64,000 bases of DNA, taken from assembly GCF_000474945.1 (NCBI RefSeq), contig NZ_KI440836.1, positions 124,001 through 188,000 on the forward strand, in the 5' to 3' direction. Under the pieces are notes generated by a model that did no database searches, was not told the origin of the DNA, and was given only the letters and a program-made list of their open reading frames with translations. Shown here piece after piece: positions 27,484-35,752 of this stretch. Source of the DNA: Solimonas soli DSM 21787. GTDB lineage: Bacteria > Pseudomonadota > Gammaproteobacteria > Nevskiales > Nevskiaceae. The number at the start of each line of letters is the position of its first letter. The stretch's first letter is position 1. The translations under genes were made by a program, and so were the position numbers.

Positions 27484-28118
27484 GGCCTGGCCAGCGGTTC
27501 GAGATGCGGCCACACCGCATCGAGGATCTTCGGCTCCGACGTGGCCAGCGGATGGATGCCGTCGTCCTGGAACGCCGCCGGATCGGTGGCGATCGGCGCG
27601 AGCAGGAACGGCACCAGCGGCGCGCCGTGGTGGCGCGCGACGAGCGCGAAGCTCGCCGCGAACTGCTGCGCGTAGTCGGCGCCGTAGTTCGGCGGCAGCA
27701 GCATCTCGAAGATCACCGGCCGCGCGCCGGCCTTGCTGGCGAGCATGGCGATGCGGTCGAGGTTGTCGCGCAGTTTCGCCACCGGCAGGGCGCGCAGGCC
27801 GTCGTTGCCGCCAAGCTCGACGAGCACCAGCGCCGGCTTGTGCTGCGCGAGCAGGGCCGGCAGGCGCGCGAGTCCGCCGGCCGTGGTTTCGCCGCTGACG
27901 CTGGCGTTGACGACGCGCGCGCGATAGCCTCGTTCGCTCAGCCGCTGCTGCAGCAAGGCGACCCAGCCGCGCGACTGCGGAATGCCGTAGGCCGCGCTGA
28001 GACTGTCGCCGAGCACCAGCCAGGTCGGCACGGCGCCGGTCGCGGCGGCCGCGTCCTGCGCCTGAACCAGACCCGCCGACGCGAGCAGCGCACAAGAGAT
28101 CAGGAAACGTTTGAGCAT
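27480..28118 (-). CDS. tesA: GDSL-type esterase / acyl-CoA thioesterase I
   Basis: 212 residues with a signal peptide (MLKRFLISCALLASAGLVQA) that sends the enzyme to the periplasm. SGNH-hydrolase blocks: LVLGDSLSAAYG (catalytic Ser) at about 34-45, VNASVSGETTAGG (Gly) near 69-81, LVELGGNDGLRALP (Asn) near 99-112, and DDGIHPLATSE (Asp/His) near the C-terminus. Multifunctional esterase/lysophospholipase/thioesterase in the family. Its ATG overlaps the divergent ybbA ATG by two bases, the E. coli tesA/ybbAP arrangement. Confidence 0.92.
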   Translation of the reverse strand: MLKRFLISCALLASAGLVQAQDAAAATGAVPTWLVLGDSLSAAYGIPQSRGWVALLQQRLSERGYRARVVNASVSGETTAGGLARLPALLAQHKPALVLVELGGNDGLRALPVAKLRDNLDRIAMLASKAGARPVIFEMLLPPNYGADYAQQFAASFALVARHHGAPLVPFLLAPIATDPAAFQDDGIHPLATSEPKILDAVWPHLEPLARP

Positions 28119-28809
28119 GGCTTCGGACATTGCGGTTTCGGACTTCGCCGTTCGCGCAAGAGGGGTGAGCAAACAGGTTAGCAGCGGCGGCACGCCGCTG
28201 ACGATCCTCGACGCCGTCGATCTCGACATCGCCGCCGGCGAATCGCTGGCCATCGTCGGCAGCAGCGGCTCGGGCAAGACCACGCTGCTGTCGCTGCTGG
28301 CCGGGCTCGACCTGCCGACGCGTGGCGAGATCAGCCTCGCCGGCGCGTCGCTGACCGCGCTCGACGAGGACGCGCGCGCCGCGCTGCGCGCCGGCCGCGT
28401 CGGCTTCGTGTTCCAGTCGTTCCAACTGCTGGCCGGCTTCACCGCGCTGGAGAACGTCATGCTGCCGGCCGAACTCGCCGGCCTCGCCGACGCGCGCACG
28501 CGCGCCAGCGCGGCGCTCGAGCGCGTCGGCCTCGGCGCGCGGCTCGAGCACTATCCCGCGCAGCTGTCCGGCGGCGAACAGCAGCGCGTCGCGCTGGCGC
28601 GCGCCTTCTGCGGCGAGCCGGCCATCCTGTTCGCCGACGAACCGACCGGCAATCTCGACACCGCGACCGGCGCACGCATCATCGACCTGCTCTTCGAGAT
28701 GAACCGCGCGCGCGGCACGACGCTGATCCTGGTCACGCACGACGCCAGCCTCGCCGAACGCTGCGCGCGGCGCGTCACGCTCAGCGGCGGACGGCTGCAG
28801 GCGCCATGA
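28117..28809 (+). CDS. ybbA: ABC transporter ATP-binding protein
   Basis: 230 residues. Walker A GSSGSGKTTLLSLLAG (about 48-63), Q-loop FVFQSFQLLAGFTALENV, signature LSGGEQQRVALARAF, Walker B ILFADEPTGNLD, and switch His in LILVTHDASLAERC. MacB/LolD-type ATPase. The start is taken as the ATG at 28117; a TTG six bases earlier is in frame. It overlaps the permease gene by four bases. With tesA divergent, this matches the ybbA-ybbP locus, suggested to export hydrophobic compounds, though its substrate is not firmly known. Confidence 0.93.
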   Translation: MASDIAVSDFAVRARGVSKQVSSGGTPLTILDAVDLDIAAGESLAIVGSSGSGKTTLLSLLAGLDLPTRGEISLAGASLTALDEDARAALRAGRVGFVFQSFQLLAGFTALENVMLPAELAGLADARTRASAALERVGLGARLEHYPAQLSGGEQQRVALARAFCGEPAILFADEPTGNLDTATGARIIDLLFEMNRARGTTLILVTHDASLAERCARRVTLSGGRLQAP

Positions 28810-31304
28810 GCGGCGGTTCGTCACTGGCGTTCGCCCTGCGCCGCCTGCGCCGCGGCTGGCGCTCGGGCGAGCTGCTGATCGTGCTGCTCGCGCTCGGCAT
28901 CGCCGTGGCCGCGAGCGGCTCGGTGCATCTTTTCACGGAGCGCGTGCGCCTGGCGATCGGCGAGCAGAGCGGCGACACGCTCGGCGCCGACCTCGTCTTC
29001 AGCGGCCGCGATCCGCTGCCGGCGGCGCTGCGCGCGCAGACCGCGGCGCCGGGCCTGCGCACGCTCGACGTCACGCAGTTCTCCAGCGTCGTGTTCGCGG
29101 GCGACGCGTCGGCGCTGGTGTCGATCAAGGCGGTCGCCGACGGTTATCCGCTGCGCGGCGAGCTGCGCCTGGCGGCGCAGCCCTTCGGCGAAACGCATGT
29201 TGCGCACGGCGCGCCGCCGCGCGGCGCGGCCTGGGTCGACGCGCGGCTGTGGCAGGATCTCCAGCTCGCGCCGGACGCCGTGCTGCAGGCCGGACGCCTG
29301 CAGCTGCGCGTCGCCGCCGTGCTCGACAACGAGCCGGACCGCGGCAACGGCTTCGCCGATCTGGCGCCGCGCCTCATCCTCAATGCCGCTGATCTTCCGG
29401 CGAGCGGTCTTCTGGTGCCCGGCAGCCGCGCGCAGTACAGCCTCTACGTGGCCGGCGAGCGCGCCGCGCTCGCACCCTTGCGCGAACTCGAACTGCCGCG
29501 CGGCGTGAAGCGCACGACGCCGCAGGACGCGCGTCCCGAGCTGCGCAATTCGATCGCGCGCGCCGGCCAGTTCCTCGATATCGCCGTGCTCGCCGCGACG
29601 CTGCTCGCCTGCGCCGCCGTCGCCCTCGCCGCGCGCCAGTACGGCGAGAAGCTGCGCGACGAGATCGCGCTGCTCAAGTGCCTCGGCGCGCGCCGGGCAT
29701 TCCTGACGCGCGCGCTGCTGCTGCAACTGCTGCTGCTCGGCCTCGTCGCCGGCGCCGCCGGCGCGCTGCTGGCGTATCTGGCGCAGCAGGTGCTGGCGCG
29801 CGTGCTCGGCGGACTGATGCAGCTCGCGCTGCCGCCGGCGCCGCTGCTGCCGCTCGTCGCGGCGGCGGCGCTGGGACTCCTGCTGCTGCTCGGCTTCGCC
29901 GCGCCGCCGCTGCTCGCCGCGCGCAACACGCCGCCGCTGCGCGTGTTCCAGCGCGCCGAGGGCGGCATGCCGGCGACGCGCGTCGTCACCCTGTTCGCGC
30001 TGGCGACGTCGGCGGCGCTGCTGTGGTTCGCGACCGGCGACGTGCAGCTCGCGGCCTGGGTGCTCGCCGGCAGCGCGGCGACGCTCGCCGCGCTCGCCCT
30101 GGCGGCCTGGCTGCTGGTGCGCGGCCTGACGCCGCTGCGCCGGCGCGCCGGCGGCGGCGGCTTCGCCTGGCGCTTCGGGCTCGGCAATATCGCGCGGCGG
30201 CGCGGCGCGACGATCGCCCAGGTCACCGCGCTCGGCCTGTCGCTGCTGGCCCTGCTGCTGGTGTCGGTGGTGCGCGAGGATCTGCTCTCGACTTGGCGCA
30301 AGAAGCTGCCGGACGACACGCCGAACCAGTTCCTCATCAACATCCAGACCGAGCAGCGCGAGCCGCTGAAAGCCTTCTTCGCCAAGCACGGCTATGCCGA
30401 TCTCGTGCTGTGGCCGATGGCGCGCGGCCGCCTCGTGGCGCTGAACGGCCGCGAAGTGACGCCGGAGTCCTTCCCCGACCCGGAGACGCAGCGCTGGATC
30501 AACCGCGACTTCAATCTGTCGTGGAGCAATACGCTGAACCCCGACAACCGCATCACGCAGGGCGAGTGGTGGGGCGAAGCCGGCCGCGGCCAGCCCTGGC
30601 TGTCGGCCGACCAGTACGCGATCGAGCGCCTGCAGCTGAAGATCGGCGACACCATGACGCTGGACTTCGCCGGCACGCAGCAGACCTTCACGGTGAAGAA
30701 CTTCCGCACCGTCGACTGGGACAGCTTCAGGCCGAACTTCTTCCTGATGGCGCCGGACGGCACCGTCGCCGACGAGGTGCCGCGCCAGTACCTGACCAGC
30801 TTCTACCTGCCGCGCGACCGGCGCGCGCTGCTGCGCGAACTGGTCGGCGCCTTCCCCAACGTCAGCGTGCTCGACGTCGACGCGCTGATGTCGCAGGTGC
30901 GCGGCATCATCGACCGCATCGTGCGCGCGGTGGAGTTCATCTTCCTGTTCACGCTCGCCGCCGGCCTCGCCGTGCTGCTCGCGGCGATCGAGGGCACGCG
31001 CGCCGAGCGCGTGCGCGAGACGGCGCTGTTGCGCACGCTCGGCGCGCGCACCGCACTGATCGCGCGCGGCCTCGCCGCCGAGTATCTGGTGCTCGGCGCA
31101 CTCGCCGGCCTGGTCGCGGCGATCGCCGCGCAGACCCTGGCCTGGACGCTGGCGGCGCAGGTCTTCCACATTGCCTACGGGCCGCGCCCGCTGCTGTGGC
31201 TGATCGGCATGGCCGGCGGCGCGGCCATCGTCTGCGCGCTCGGCTGGCTGTCGCTGCGCTCGACCCTGCGCACGCCGCCGAGCGTCGTGCTGCGGCAGGG
31301 CTGA
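28806..31304 (+). CDS. ybbP: ABC transporter permease, FtsX-domain, YbbP type
   Basis: 832 residues, long and multi-domain as in YbbP: helix 1 at about 22-43, a periplasmic MacB-like region, an FtsX four-helix block (LAATLLACAAVALAARQYGEKLRDEIALLKCLGA), a second periplasmic region, and a C-terminal FtsX block (FIFLFTLAAGLAVLLAAIEGTRAERVRETALLRTLGA). The paired 'ALL[K/R]-x-LGA' cytoplasmic helices contact the ATPase. Start ATG overlaps ybbA by four bases. Confidence 0.92.
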   Translation: MSGGSSLAFALRRLRRGWRSGELLIVLLALGIAVAASGSVHLFTERVRLAIGEQSGDTLGADLVFSGRDPLPAALRAQTAAPGLRTLDVTQFSSVVFAGDASALVSIKAVADGYPLRGELRLAAQPFGETHVAHGAPPRGAAWVDARLWQDLQLAPDAVLQAGRLQLRVAAVLDNEPDRGNGFADLAPRLILNAADLPASGLLVPGSRAQYSLYVAGERAALAPLRELELPRGVKRTTPQDARPELRNSIARAGQFLDIAVLAATLLACAAVALAARQYGEKLRDEIALLKCLGARRAFLTRALLLQLLLLGLVAGAAGALLAYLAQQVLARVLGGLMQLALPPAPLLPLVAAAALGLLLLLGFAAPPLLAARNTPPLRVFQRAEGGMPATRVVTLFALATSAALLWFATGDVQLAAWVLAGSAATLAALALAAWLLVRGLTPLRRRAGGGGFAWRFGLGNIARRRGATIAQVTALGLSLLALLLVSVVREDLLSTWRKKLPDDTPNQFLINIQTEQREPLKAFFAKHGYADLVLWPMARGRLVALNGREVTPESFPDPETQRWINRDFNLSWSNTLNPDNRITQGEWWGEAGRGQPWLSADQYAIERLQLKIGDTMTLDFAGTQQTFTVKNFRTVDWDSFRPNFFLMAPDGTVADEVPRQYLTSFYLPRDRRALLRELVGAFPNVSVLDVDALMSQVRGIIDRIVRAVEFIFLFTLAAGLAVLLAAIEGTRAERVRETALLRTLGARTALIARGLAAEYLVLGALAGLVAAIAAQTLAWTLAAQVFHIAYGPRPLLWLIGMAGGAAIVCALGWLSLRSTLRTPPSVVLRQG

Positions 31305-31368
31305 GCCGGCGCCGGGCGCGGCGCGGCGCCGCCCGCTGGGCGTTTTTCCGCCAGACGCCACGATTGTT

Positions 31369-31374
31369 TAGAAT
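31369..31374 (+). promoter_or_regulatory. -10 element upstream of mdh
   Basis: TAGAAT preceded by TTGTT and, 18 bases upstream, TTTCCG as a plausible -35. It lies about 50 bases before the mdh ATG, in a locally AT-richer spot between ybbP and mdh, and fits a sigma-70 promoter. Confidence 0.55.
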
Positions 31375-31422
31375 TGCGGCCCCATTGCGGTACCCGCCCG
31401 TTCTTTTTCCGGAGTTGTCCAC

Positions 31423-32400
31423 ATGAAGAAGCCCGTCAAGGTCGCCATCACCGGCGCCGCCGGCCAGATCGCCTACTCGCTCATTTTTCGCGTCGCCAGC
31501 GGCTCGATGCTGGGCCCGGACCAGCCGGTCATCCTGCAGCTGCTGGACATCCCGGACGCGCTGGAGAAGCTCAAGGGCACGGTGATGGAAATCGACGACT
31601 GCGCCTTCCCGCTGGTCGCGGGCACGGTGGCGACGGCGGACCCGATGGAAGCCTTCGACGGCACCGACTACGCGCTGCTCGTCGGCGCGCGTCCGCGCGG
31701 CCCGGGCATGGAGCGCAAGGACCTGCTCGAAGCCAACGCCAAGATCTTCTCGGTGCAGGGCAAGGCGATCGACGCCAAGGCCAGCCGCGACGTCAAGGTG
31801 CTGGTGGTCGGCAACCCGGCCAACACCAACGCGCTGATCGCGCAGAGCAACGCCAAGTCGCTCGATCCGAAGCAGTTCACGGCGATGGTCCGCCTCGACC
31901 ACAACCGCGCGCTGAGCCAGCTCGCCGCCAAGACCGGCGCCAAAACCACCGACATCGAGAAGATGATCATCTGGGGCAACCACTCGGCGACCCAGTATCC
32001 GGACATCAGCAACACGACGGTCGCCGGCAAGCCGGCCAAGAGCCTCGTCGACCAGAACTGGATCGAGAAGGACTTCATCCCGGTCGTGCAGCAGCGCGGC
32101 GCCGCCATCATCAAGGCGCGCGGCCTGTCGTCGGCCGCCTCGGCCGCCTCGGCCGCCGTCGATCACATGCGCGACTGGGCGCTCGGCACCAACGGCAAGT
32201 GGGTCAGCATGGGCATCCCGTCCGACGGCTCCTACGGCATCAAGCCGGGCGTGGTGTACGGCTATCCGGTGACCTGCGCCAACGGCAAGTACGAGATCGT
32301 GCAGGGCCTGCCGATCGACGCCTTCTCGCGTGCGCGCATGGACGCCACCGAAGCCGAGCTGCGTGAAGAGCGCGCGGCGATCGAAGAGCTGCTCAAGTGA
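31423..32400 (+). CDS. mdh: Malate dehydrogenase
   Basis: 325 residues. NAD-dependent oxidation of malate in the TCA cycle. The start [20 protein letters not shown] gives the GAAGQI nucleotide loop; NPANTN (about 127-132), RLDHNRA (substrate Arg/Asp, about 147-153), [11 protein letters not shown] with the catalytic His near 186-196, and the C-terminal [19 protein letters not shown] follow. This is the cytosolic-like bacterial MDH class common in beta- and some gammaproteobacteria, not the E. coli type. A tandem GCCTCGGCC repeat encodes the [10 protein letters not shown] segment. Flanked by its own promoter and terminator. Confidence 0.96.
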   Translation: MKKPVKVAITGAAGQIAYSLIFRVASGSMLGPDQPVILQLLDIPDALEKLKGTVMEIDDCAFPLVAGTVATADPMEAFDGTDYALLVGARPRGPGMERKDLLEANAKIFSVQGKAIDAKASRDVKVLVVGNPANTNALIAQSNAKSLDPKQFTAMVRLDHNRALSQLAAKTGAKTTDIEKMIIWGNHSATQYPDISNTTVAGKPAKSLVDQNWIEKDFIPVVQQRGAAIIKARGLSSAASAASAAVDHMRDWALGTNGKWVSMGIPSDGSYGIKPGVVYGYPVTCANGKYEIVQGLPIDAFSRARMDATEAELREERAAIEELLK

Positions 32401-32503
32401 GCGGCGGCGCCACGGCGCCGCAGCTCATCGCGGCGAAGCGGGGATCCCGTGATACCGGGACCGCGCCCCGGATGGCCGCCTCGCGGGCATGACGAAGAAG
32501 GGA

Positions 32504-32529
32504 AAAGGCCGCCTCCGGGCGGCCTTTTT
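32504..32529 (+). terminator. Rho-independent terminator of mdh
   Basis: AAAGGCCGCC-TCCG-GGCGGCCTTT followed by TT forms a ten-pair stem with a short U-tract, about 100 bases after the mdh stop. Confidence 0.88.
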
Positions 32530-32570
32530 CGTGCATGCCGATGTTGTCGGCTTCGCCGCTTCTGCTGCGC

Positions 32571-32742
32571 GGCGCGCGGCAGCACTCGATCTCGGCGCGC
32601 CGCGCATCCGGTGACGGCTGCATCAGCGCGGAGAGAATGCCGAGACCGCCGCCGCGAGTTCGCGGCCGACCCGCATCATGCCGCCCTGCACGATCGGGTG
32701 CTCGATGCCGAGCAGTCCGGTGAAGCGCCTGCGGATCGTCAT
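32571..32742 (-). pseudogene. Remnant of nitronate monooxygenase
   Basis: The minus strand from an ATG at 32742 reads RRFTGLLGIEHPIVQGGMM then RVGRELAAA, the distinctive N-terminus of nitronate monooxygenase/2-nitropropane dioxygenase. A small deletion then shifts frame; the other frame continues GGLGILSALMQPSPDARR and AEIECCRA before the gene is cut off at the mdh terminator. Only about 55 of some 320 expected residues survive. The ATG overlaps the SDR stop by four bases (ATGA), showing it was once the next gene in that operon. Confidence 0.8.
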
Positions 32743-33500
32743 TTGGCACCCATGCGGATCGCGCCGTCGAGACGGATCGTTTCGCCGTTGAGCATCGGGT
32801 TGGCGACGATGCTCTCGACCAGCTGCGCGTATTCCGCCGGCTGGCCGAGGCGGCTCGGGAACGGCACCTGCTTGCCGAGCGATTCCTGCGCTTCCTTCGG
32901 CAGCGATTCCATCATCGGCGTGTAGAAGATGCCCGGCGCGATGGTCACGACGCGGATGCCGTAGCGCGCCAGCTCGCGGGCGATCGGCAGCGTCATGCCG
33001 ACCACGCCGGCCTTCGAGGCCGCGTAGGCCGGCTGGCCGATCTGGCCTTCGAACGCGGCGACGCTGGCGGTGTTGATGATGACGCCGCGCTCTTCACCGA
33101 CGGGATCGGCGGTGTGCAGGCGCGCGGCGAACTTCGACAGCACGTTGAAGGTGCCGATCAGGTTGATGTTGACGATCTTGCTGAAATCGCCGAGCGGTAG
33201 CGCCTTGCCGTCGCGGCCGACGACCTTGCCCGGCGGCGCGATGCCGGCGCAGTTGACGAGGATGCGCGCGACGCCGTGCCGGCTCTCCGCTTCGGCGAGA
33301 CCGGCTTCGACCGCCGCCTCGTCGCAGACGTTGACGGCGACGAAGTGGCCGCCGACCTCCGCCGCCGTTTTCTTGCCGAGCTCGGCGTTGAGGTCGAACA
33401 GCGTGACCCTGGCACCGGCCTTTGCGAGGCGTGCCGCGGTTGCGCCGCCCAGTCCCGATGCGCCGCCGGTGACCACCGCGGCAACTCCCTTGATCTCCAT
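32739..33500 (-). CDS. SDR dehydrogenase, 3-hydroxyacyl-CoA dehydrogenase type 2-like
   Basis: 253 residues from the ATG at 33500 (MEIKGVAAVVTGGASGLGGATA). Rossmann motif TGGASGLG (about 12-19), LVNCAGIAPPGK (NAG-like block, about 86-97), catalytic Ser in NTASVAAFEGQIGQ, and YAASKAG (YxxxK, about 160-166). The long insertion PPGKVVGRDGKALPLGDF and overall order match the HSD17B10/type-2 3-hydroxyacyl-CoA dehydrogenase group acting on short-chain or sterol-type acyl-CoAs. Neighbouring remnants (acyl-CoA dehydrogenase upstream, nitronate monooxygenase downstream) show it belonged to an acyl-CoA catabolism operon. Confidence 0.9.
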   Translation of the reverse strand: MEIKGVAAVVTGGASGLGGATAARLAKAGARVTLFDLNAELGKKTAAEVGGHFVAVNVCDEAAVEAGLAEAESRHGVARILVNCAGIAPPGKVVGRDGKALPLGDFSKIVNINLIGTFNVLSKFAARLHTADPVGEERGVIINTASVAAFEGQIGQPAYAASKAGVVGMTLPIARELARYGIRVVTIAPGIFYTPMMESLPKEAQESLGKQVPFPSRLGQPAEYAQLVESIVANPMLNGETIRLDGAIRMGAK

Positions 33501-33583
33501 TGCTTGTCCTTCGCGGGTCACTACCCGGCTGTGTTCTGCTTGGCTGACTGAAAAACAGCTTTTCGTAAAACGCTTCATGAACC

Positions 33584-33665
33584 ACGGATTCCACAGATAA
33601 CACAGATTGAAGCGGCACTTTCTCTCTCGCTTGAATCTGCGCGAATCTGCGCGAATCTGTGGTTG
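33584..33665. repeat. Intergenic repeat with GAATCTGCGC tandem units
   Basis: The spacer before the SDR gene contains GGATTCCACAGATAACACAG and then GAATCTGCGC repeated twice followed by GAATCTGTGG. A related segment (CATCTGCGTCATCTGTGG, 34813-34830) lies just before the CitE-like gene. Such ATCTGTGG/CCACAGAT units look like a dispersed intergenic family. Confidence 0.55.
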
Positions 33666-34106
33666 AGAAATCTTCTCTCAAAGCGCGCGCGATCACCATG
33701 CGCCGGATGTCCGGGGTGCCCTCGCAGATCCGGCAGTTGCGCACGTCGCGATCGATCCCGGCGACGCCGAACTCCTCGAGACAGCCGCAGCCGCCGAGCG
33801 TCTGGATCGCGCCGGAGACGACGGCCTCGGCGGTTTCCGAGGCGACGTGCCTGGCCTTCGACGCTTCCCGGCGCCCGCCTTGCCGAGGCGCCGCCCGTCC
33901 GGCACGAAGATGTCGTCGAAGCGGATCGCGCAGGTGTCGGAGGCGTTCTGGCCGAGCTTGTGCTCGACCTCGTCGATGCCGGAGCCCGGGCTGTCGGTCG
34001 GCACGATGAAGCCGCTGATGCGCTTCTTGCCGGCGGCCGGGTCGCTCACCGCGTGGACGACGGCGATGCCGGCGATCTTCGCCGAGGCAATGAACCGCTT
34101 GGCGCC
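33662..34106 (-). pseudogene. Remnant of acyl-CoA dehydrogenase
   Basis: From 34106 the minus strand reads GAKRFIASAKIAGIAVVHAV, then SDPAAGKKRISGFIVPTDS and VEHKLGQNASDTCAIRFDD, the middle of an acyl-CoA dehydrogenase. After RLGKAGAG about 90 expected residues are missing and the frame shifts; it resumes as SGAIQTLGGCGCLEEFG, RDVRNCRICEGTPDIRRMV and IARALRED, the family C-terminus. The 5' end is also gone. The catalytic Glu region falls in the deletion, so it cannot work as an enzyme. Confidence 0.85.
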
Positions 34107-34340
34107 GCTGCGGCGCTAGCCGCGTCGACCTTCACCGCGCGCGTGCGGATCGCCGCCCTGCCGGACGCGGCTGCGCCGCCGTCTGCGCGCGCTCAGGCCG
34201 CAGCGCCTGTCGGCGGAAGACCGCGACCGCGCGAGGAACTCGCCAGGCTGGTGCGCGAGGAAGCGGTCGCGATCTCGGCCACGCTCGGTTACCGTAAGCC
34301 GGTCCGCGTAGCGGTCTGACGACGAATCTCCGAGGCGCCC
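34107..34340. other. Unassigned spacer with a possible gene fragment
   Basis: Between the acyl-CoA dehydrogenase remnant and the next gene. A plus-strand frame ends EELARLVREEAVAISATLGY then RKPVRVAV at 34319, which looks like the C-terminus of a real protein, but its upstream part is short and the family is not recognised. Probably another remnant. Confidence 0.35.
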
Positions 34341-34745
34341 ATGTCCCTGTTTCGCCCCACGCCCTTGCTGCAATGCCTGCTCCTGATCGGGCTGCTCGCC
34401 GTGTGGCCGGCGCAAGCCAGGACGCCGGCCAAGGCCGCGAAACCGGCCAAGGCGCAGGACGACGCGCGCCTGCAGAAGGAGATCGAGCAGCAGCTGCGCA
34501 CGACGACGGTAAACACCGTGATGGATTATCCGGGCGAGCCCGACACCTATCGCTCCGACGCGCGTCCGGACACGCTCGAAATCGTCTTCATGACGCGCGA
34601 CGGCAAGAGCGAAGTACGCCCGGACGGCGAGGTGCTGTTCCTCGCCGCCGACGTCTCCGAAGCGGATCAGCAGACGCTGATCGCGCGCGCCTTCAAGCTG
34701 CGCGCGCAACGCGCGCTCGCCGCCGCCGCGGCGGCGCAGCACTGA
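34341..34745 (+). CDS. Secreted protein of unknown function
   Basis: 134 residues with a signal peptide (MSLFRPTPLLQCLLLIGLLA, cleavage near AQA). A Lys/Ala-rich linker (RTPAKAAKPAKAQDDARLQK) is followed by a compact region TTVNTVMDYPGEPDTYRSDA, DTLEIVFMTRDGKSEVRPDG, EVLFLAADVSEADQQTL, and a basic Ala-rich helix. No family recognised. It stands alone between a remnant and the CitE-like gene. Confidence 0.6.
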   Translation: MSLFRPTPLLQCLLLIGLLAVWPAQARTPAKAAKPAKAQDDARLQKEIEQQLRTTTVNTVMDYPGEPDTYRSDARPDTLEIVFMTRDGKSEVRPDGEVLFLAADVSEADQQTLIARAFKLRAQRALAAAAAAQH

Positions 34746-34858
34746 AGCCGAGCGGGCGCCAGCCCGCGAGACGGGATCGCCTCAGCCGGCGTCGCTTCAT
34801 ATCGGCATCTGCGTCATCTGTGGTTCAAAATGCTGTTTTCAGAACTGACGAGCCCCCG

Positions 34859-35752
34859 ATGACCAAGGCAACCGAGATGTTCAGCGCCCGCTCCTGGCTG
34901 TTCGCGCCCGGCGACAGCGAGAAGAAGATGGCGAAGGCCGCCGCGAGCAAGGCGGACATCGCGCTGATCGATCTCGAAGACGCGGTCGCGCCCGGCGAGA
35001 AGGCCAAGGCGCGCACGCTGACCGCGGCGTTCCTGAAAGCGCAGGCCGACACCTCGCGCCTGTGGGTGCGTATCAACCCGCTAGCCAGCGAGCACGCGCT
35101 GCACGACCTCGCCGCGGTGATGCCCGGCAAGCCGGGCGGCATCATGGTGCCGAAGACGCGGGGCGGCCACGATCTCGTGCTGCTCGATCACTACCTCTCG
35201 GCACTGGAGGCGGCGAACGGCATCGCGCTCCGCAGTACCAAGGTGTTGCCGCTGATCACTGAAACCGCCGAGGGCATGTTCACGACCGGCACCTACAAGG
35301 GCGCGCCGCGCCTGGTCGCGATGACCTGGGGCGCCGAGGATCTCGCCGCCGCGCTCGGCGCCAGCGAGACCCGGAACCCGGACGGCAGCTACGGCTTCAC
35401 CTACGAACTCGCGCGTTCGCTGTGCCTGTGCGGCGCCGGCGCCGCCGGCGTCGCGGCGATCGACACCATCCAGGGCGACTACAAGGATCTCGACAGCCTG
35501 CGCAAGCGCGCCATCGCCTGCCGTCGCGCCGGCTTCCGCGGCATGCTGGCGATCCACCCGGCGCAGGTCGAGGTCATCAACGAGGCCTTCATGCCGAGCG
35601 CCGATGAAATCGCGCAGGCGCAGGAGATCGTCGATCTGTTCGCGGCGAATCCGGGCGTCGGCGCGATCGGCTACAAGGGCCGCATGCTCGATCGGCCGCA
35701 TCTGGCGCGCGCCCGGCAGCTGTTGCAATTCGCGGGCCGCAGCGCGTCATGA
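34859..35752 (+). CDS. CitE-like CoA-ester lyase (HpcH/HpaI superfamily)
   Basis: 297 residues from the ATG at 34859 (MTKATEMFSARSWLFAPGDS). Family marks: SWLFAPGDSEKKMAKA, DIALIDLEDAVAPGEK (metal-binding Glu/Asp, about 37-52), WVRINPLAS, GGIMVPKTRG, MTWGAEDLAAALGA (acidic metal ligand) and MLAIHPAQVEVIN. These enzymes cleave CoA thioesters such as citramalyl-CoA or malyl-CoA. Its ATGA overlap with an acetyl-CoA hydrolase/transferase gene suggests a two-step activation-cleavage pathway, as in itaconate/citramalate degradation, but no hydratase gene is next to them. Confidence 0.87.
   Translation: MTKATEMFSARSWLFAPGDSEKKMAKAAASKADIALIDLEDAVAPGEKAKARTLTAAFLKAQADTSRLWVRINPLASEHALHDLAAVMPGKPGGIMVPKTRGGHDLVLLDHYLSALEAANGIALRSTKVLPLITETAEGMFTTGTYKGAPRLVAMTWGAEDLAAALGASETRNPDGSYGFTYELARSLCLCGAGAAGVAAIDTIQGDYKDLDSLRKRAIACRRAGFRGMLAIHPAQVEVINEAFMPSADEIAQAQEIVDLFAANPGVGAIGYKGRMLDRPHLARARQLLQFAGRSAS

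Noticed and set aside
26980-28824. Very long uninterrupted minus-strand frame spanning DUF2062, tesA and the antisense of ybbA
   Set aside because: GC-rich codon use removes stops from shadow frames; only the DUF2062 part (26980-27483) shows a real protein pattern.
32133-32159. GCCTCGGCC tandem repeat in mdh as a possible expansion
   Set aside because: It encodes the normal SSAASAA segment of this MDH class without changing its length noticeably.
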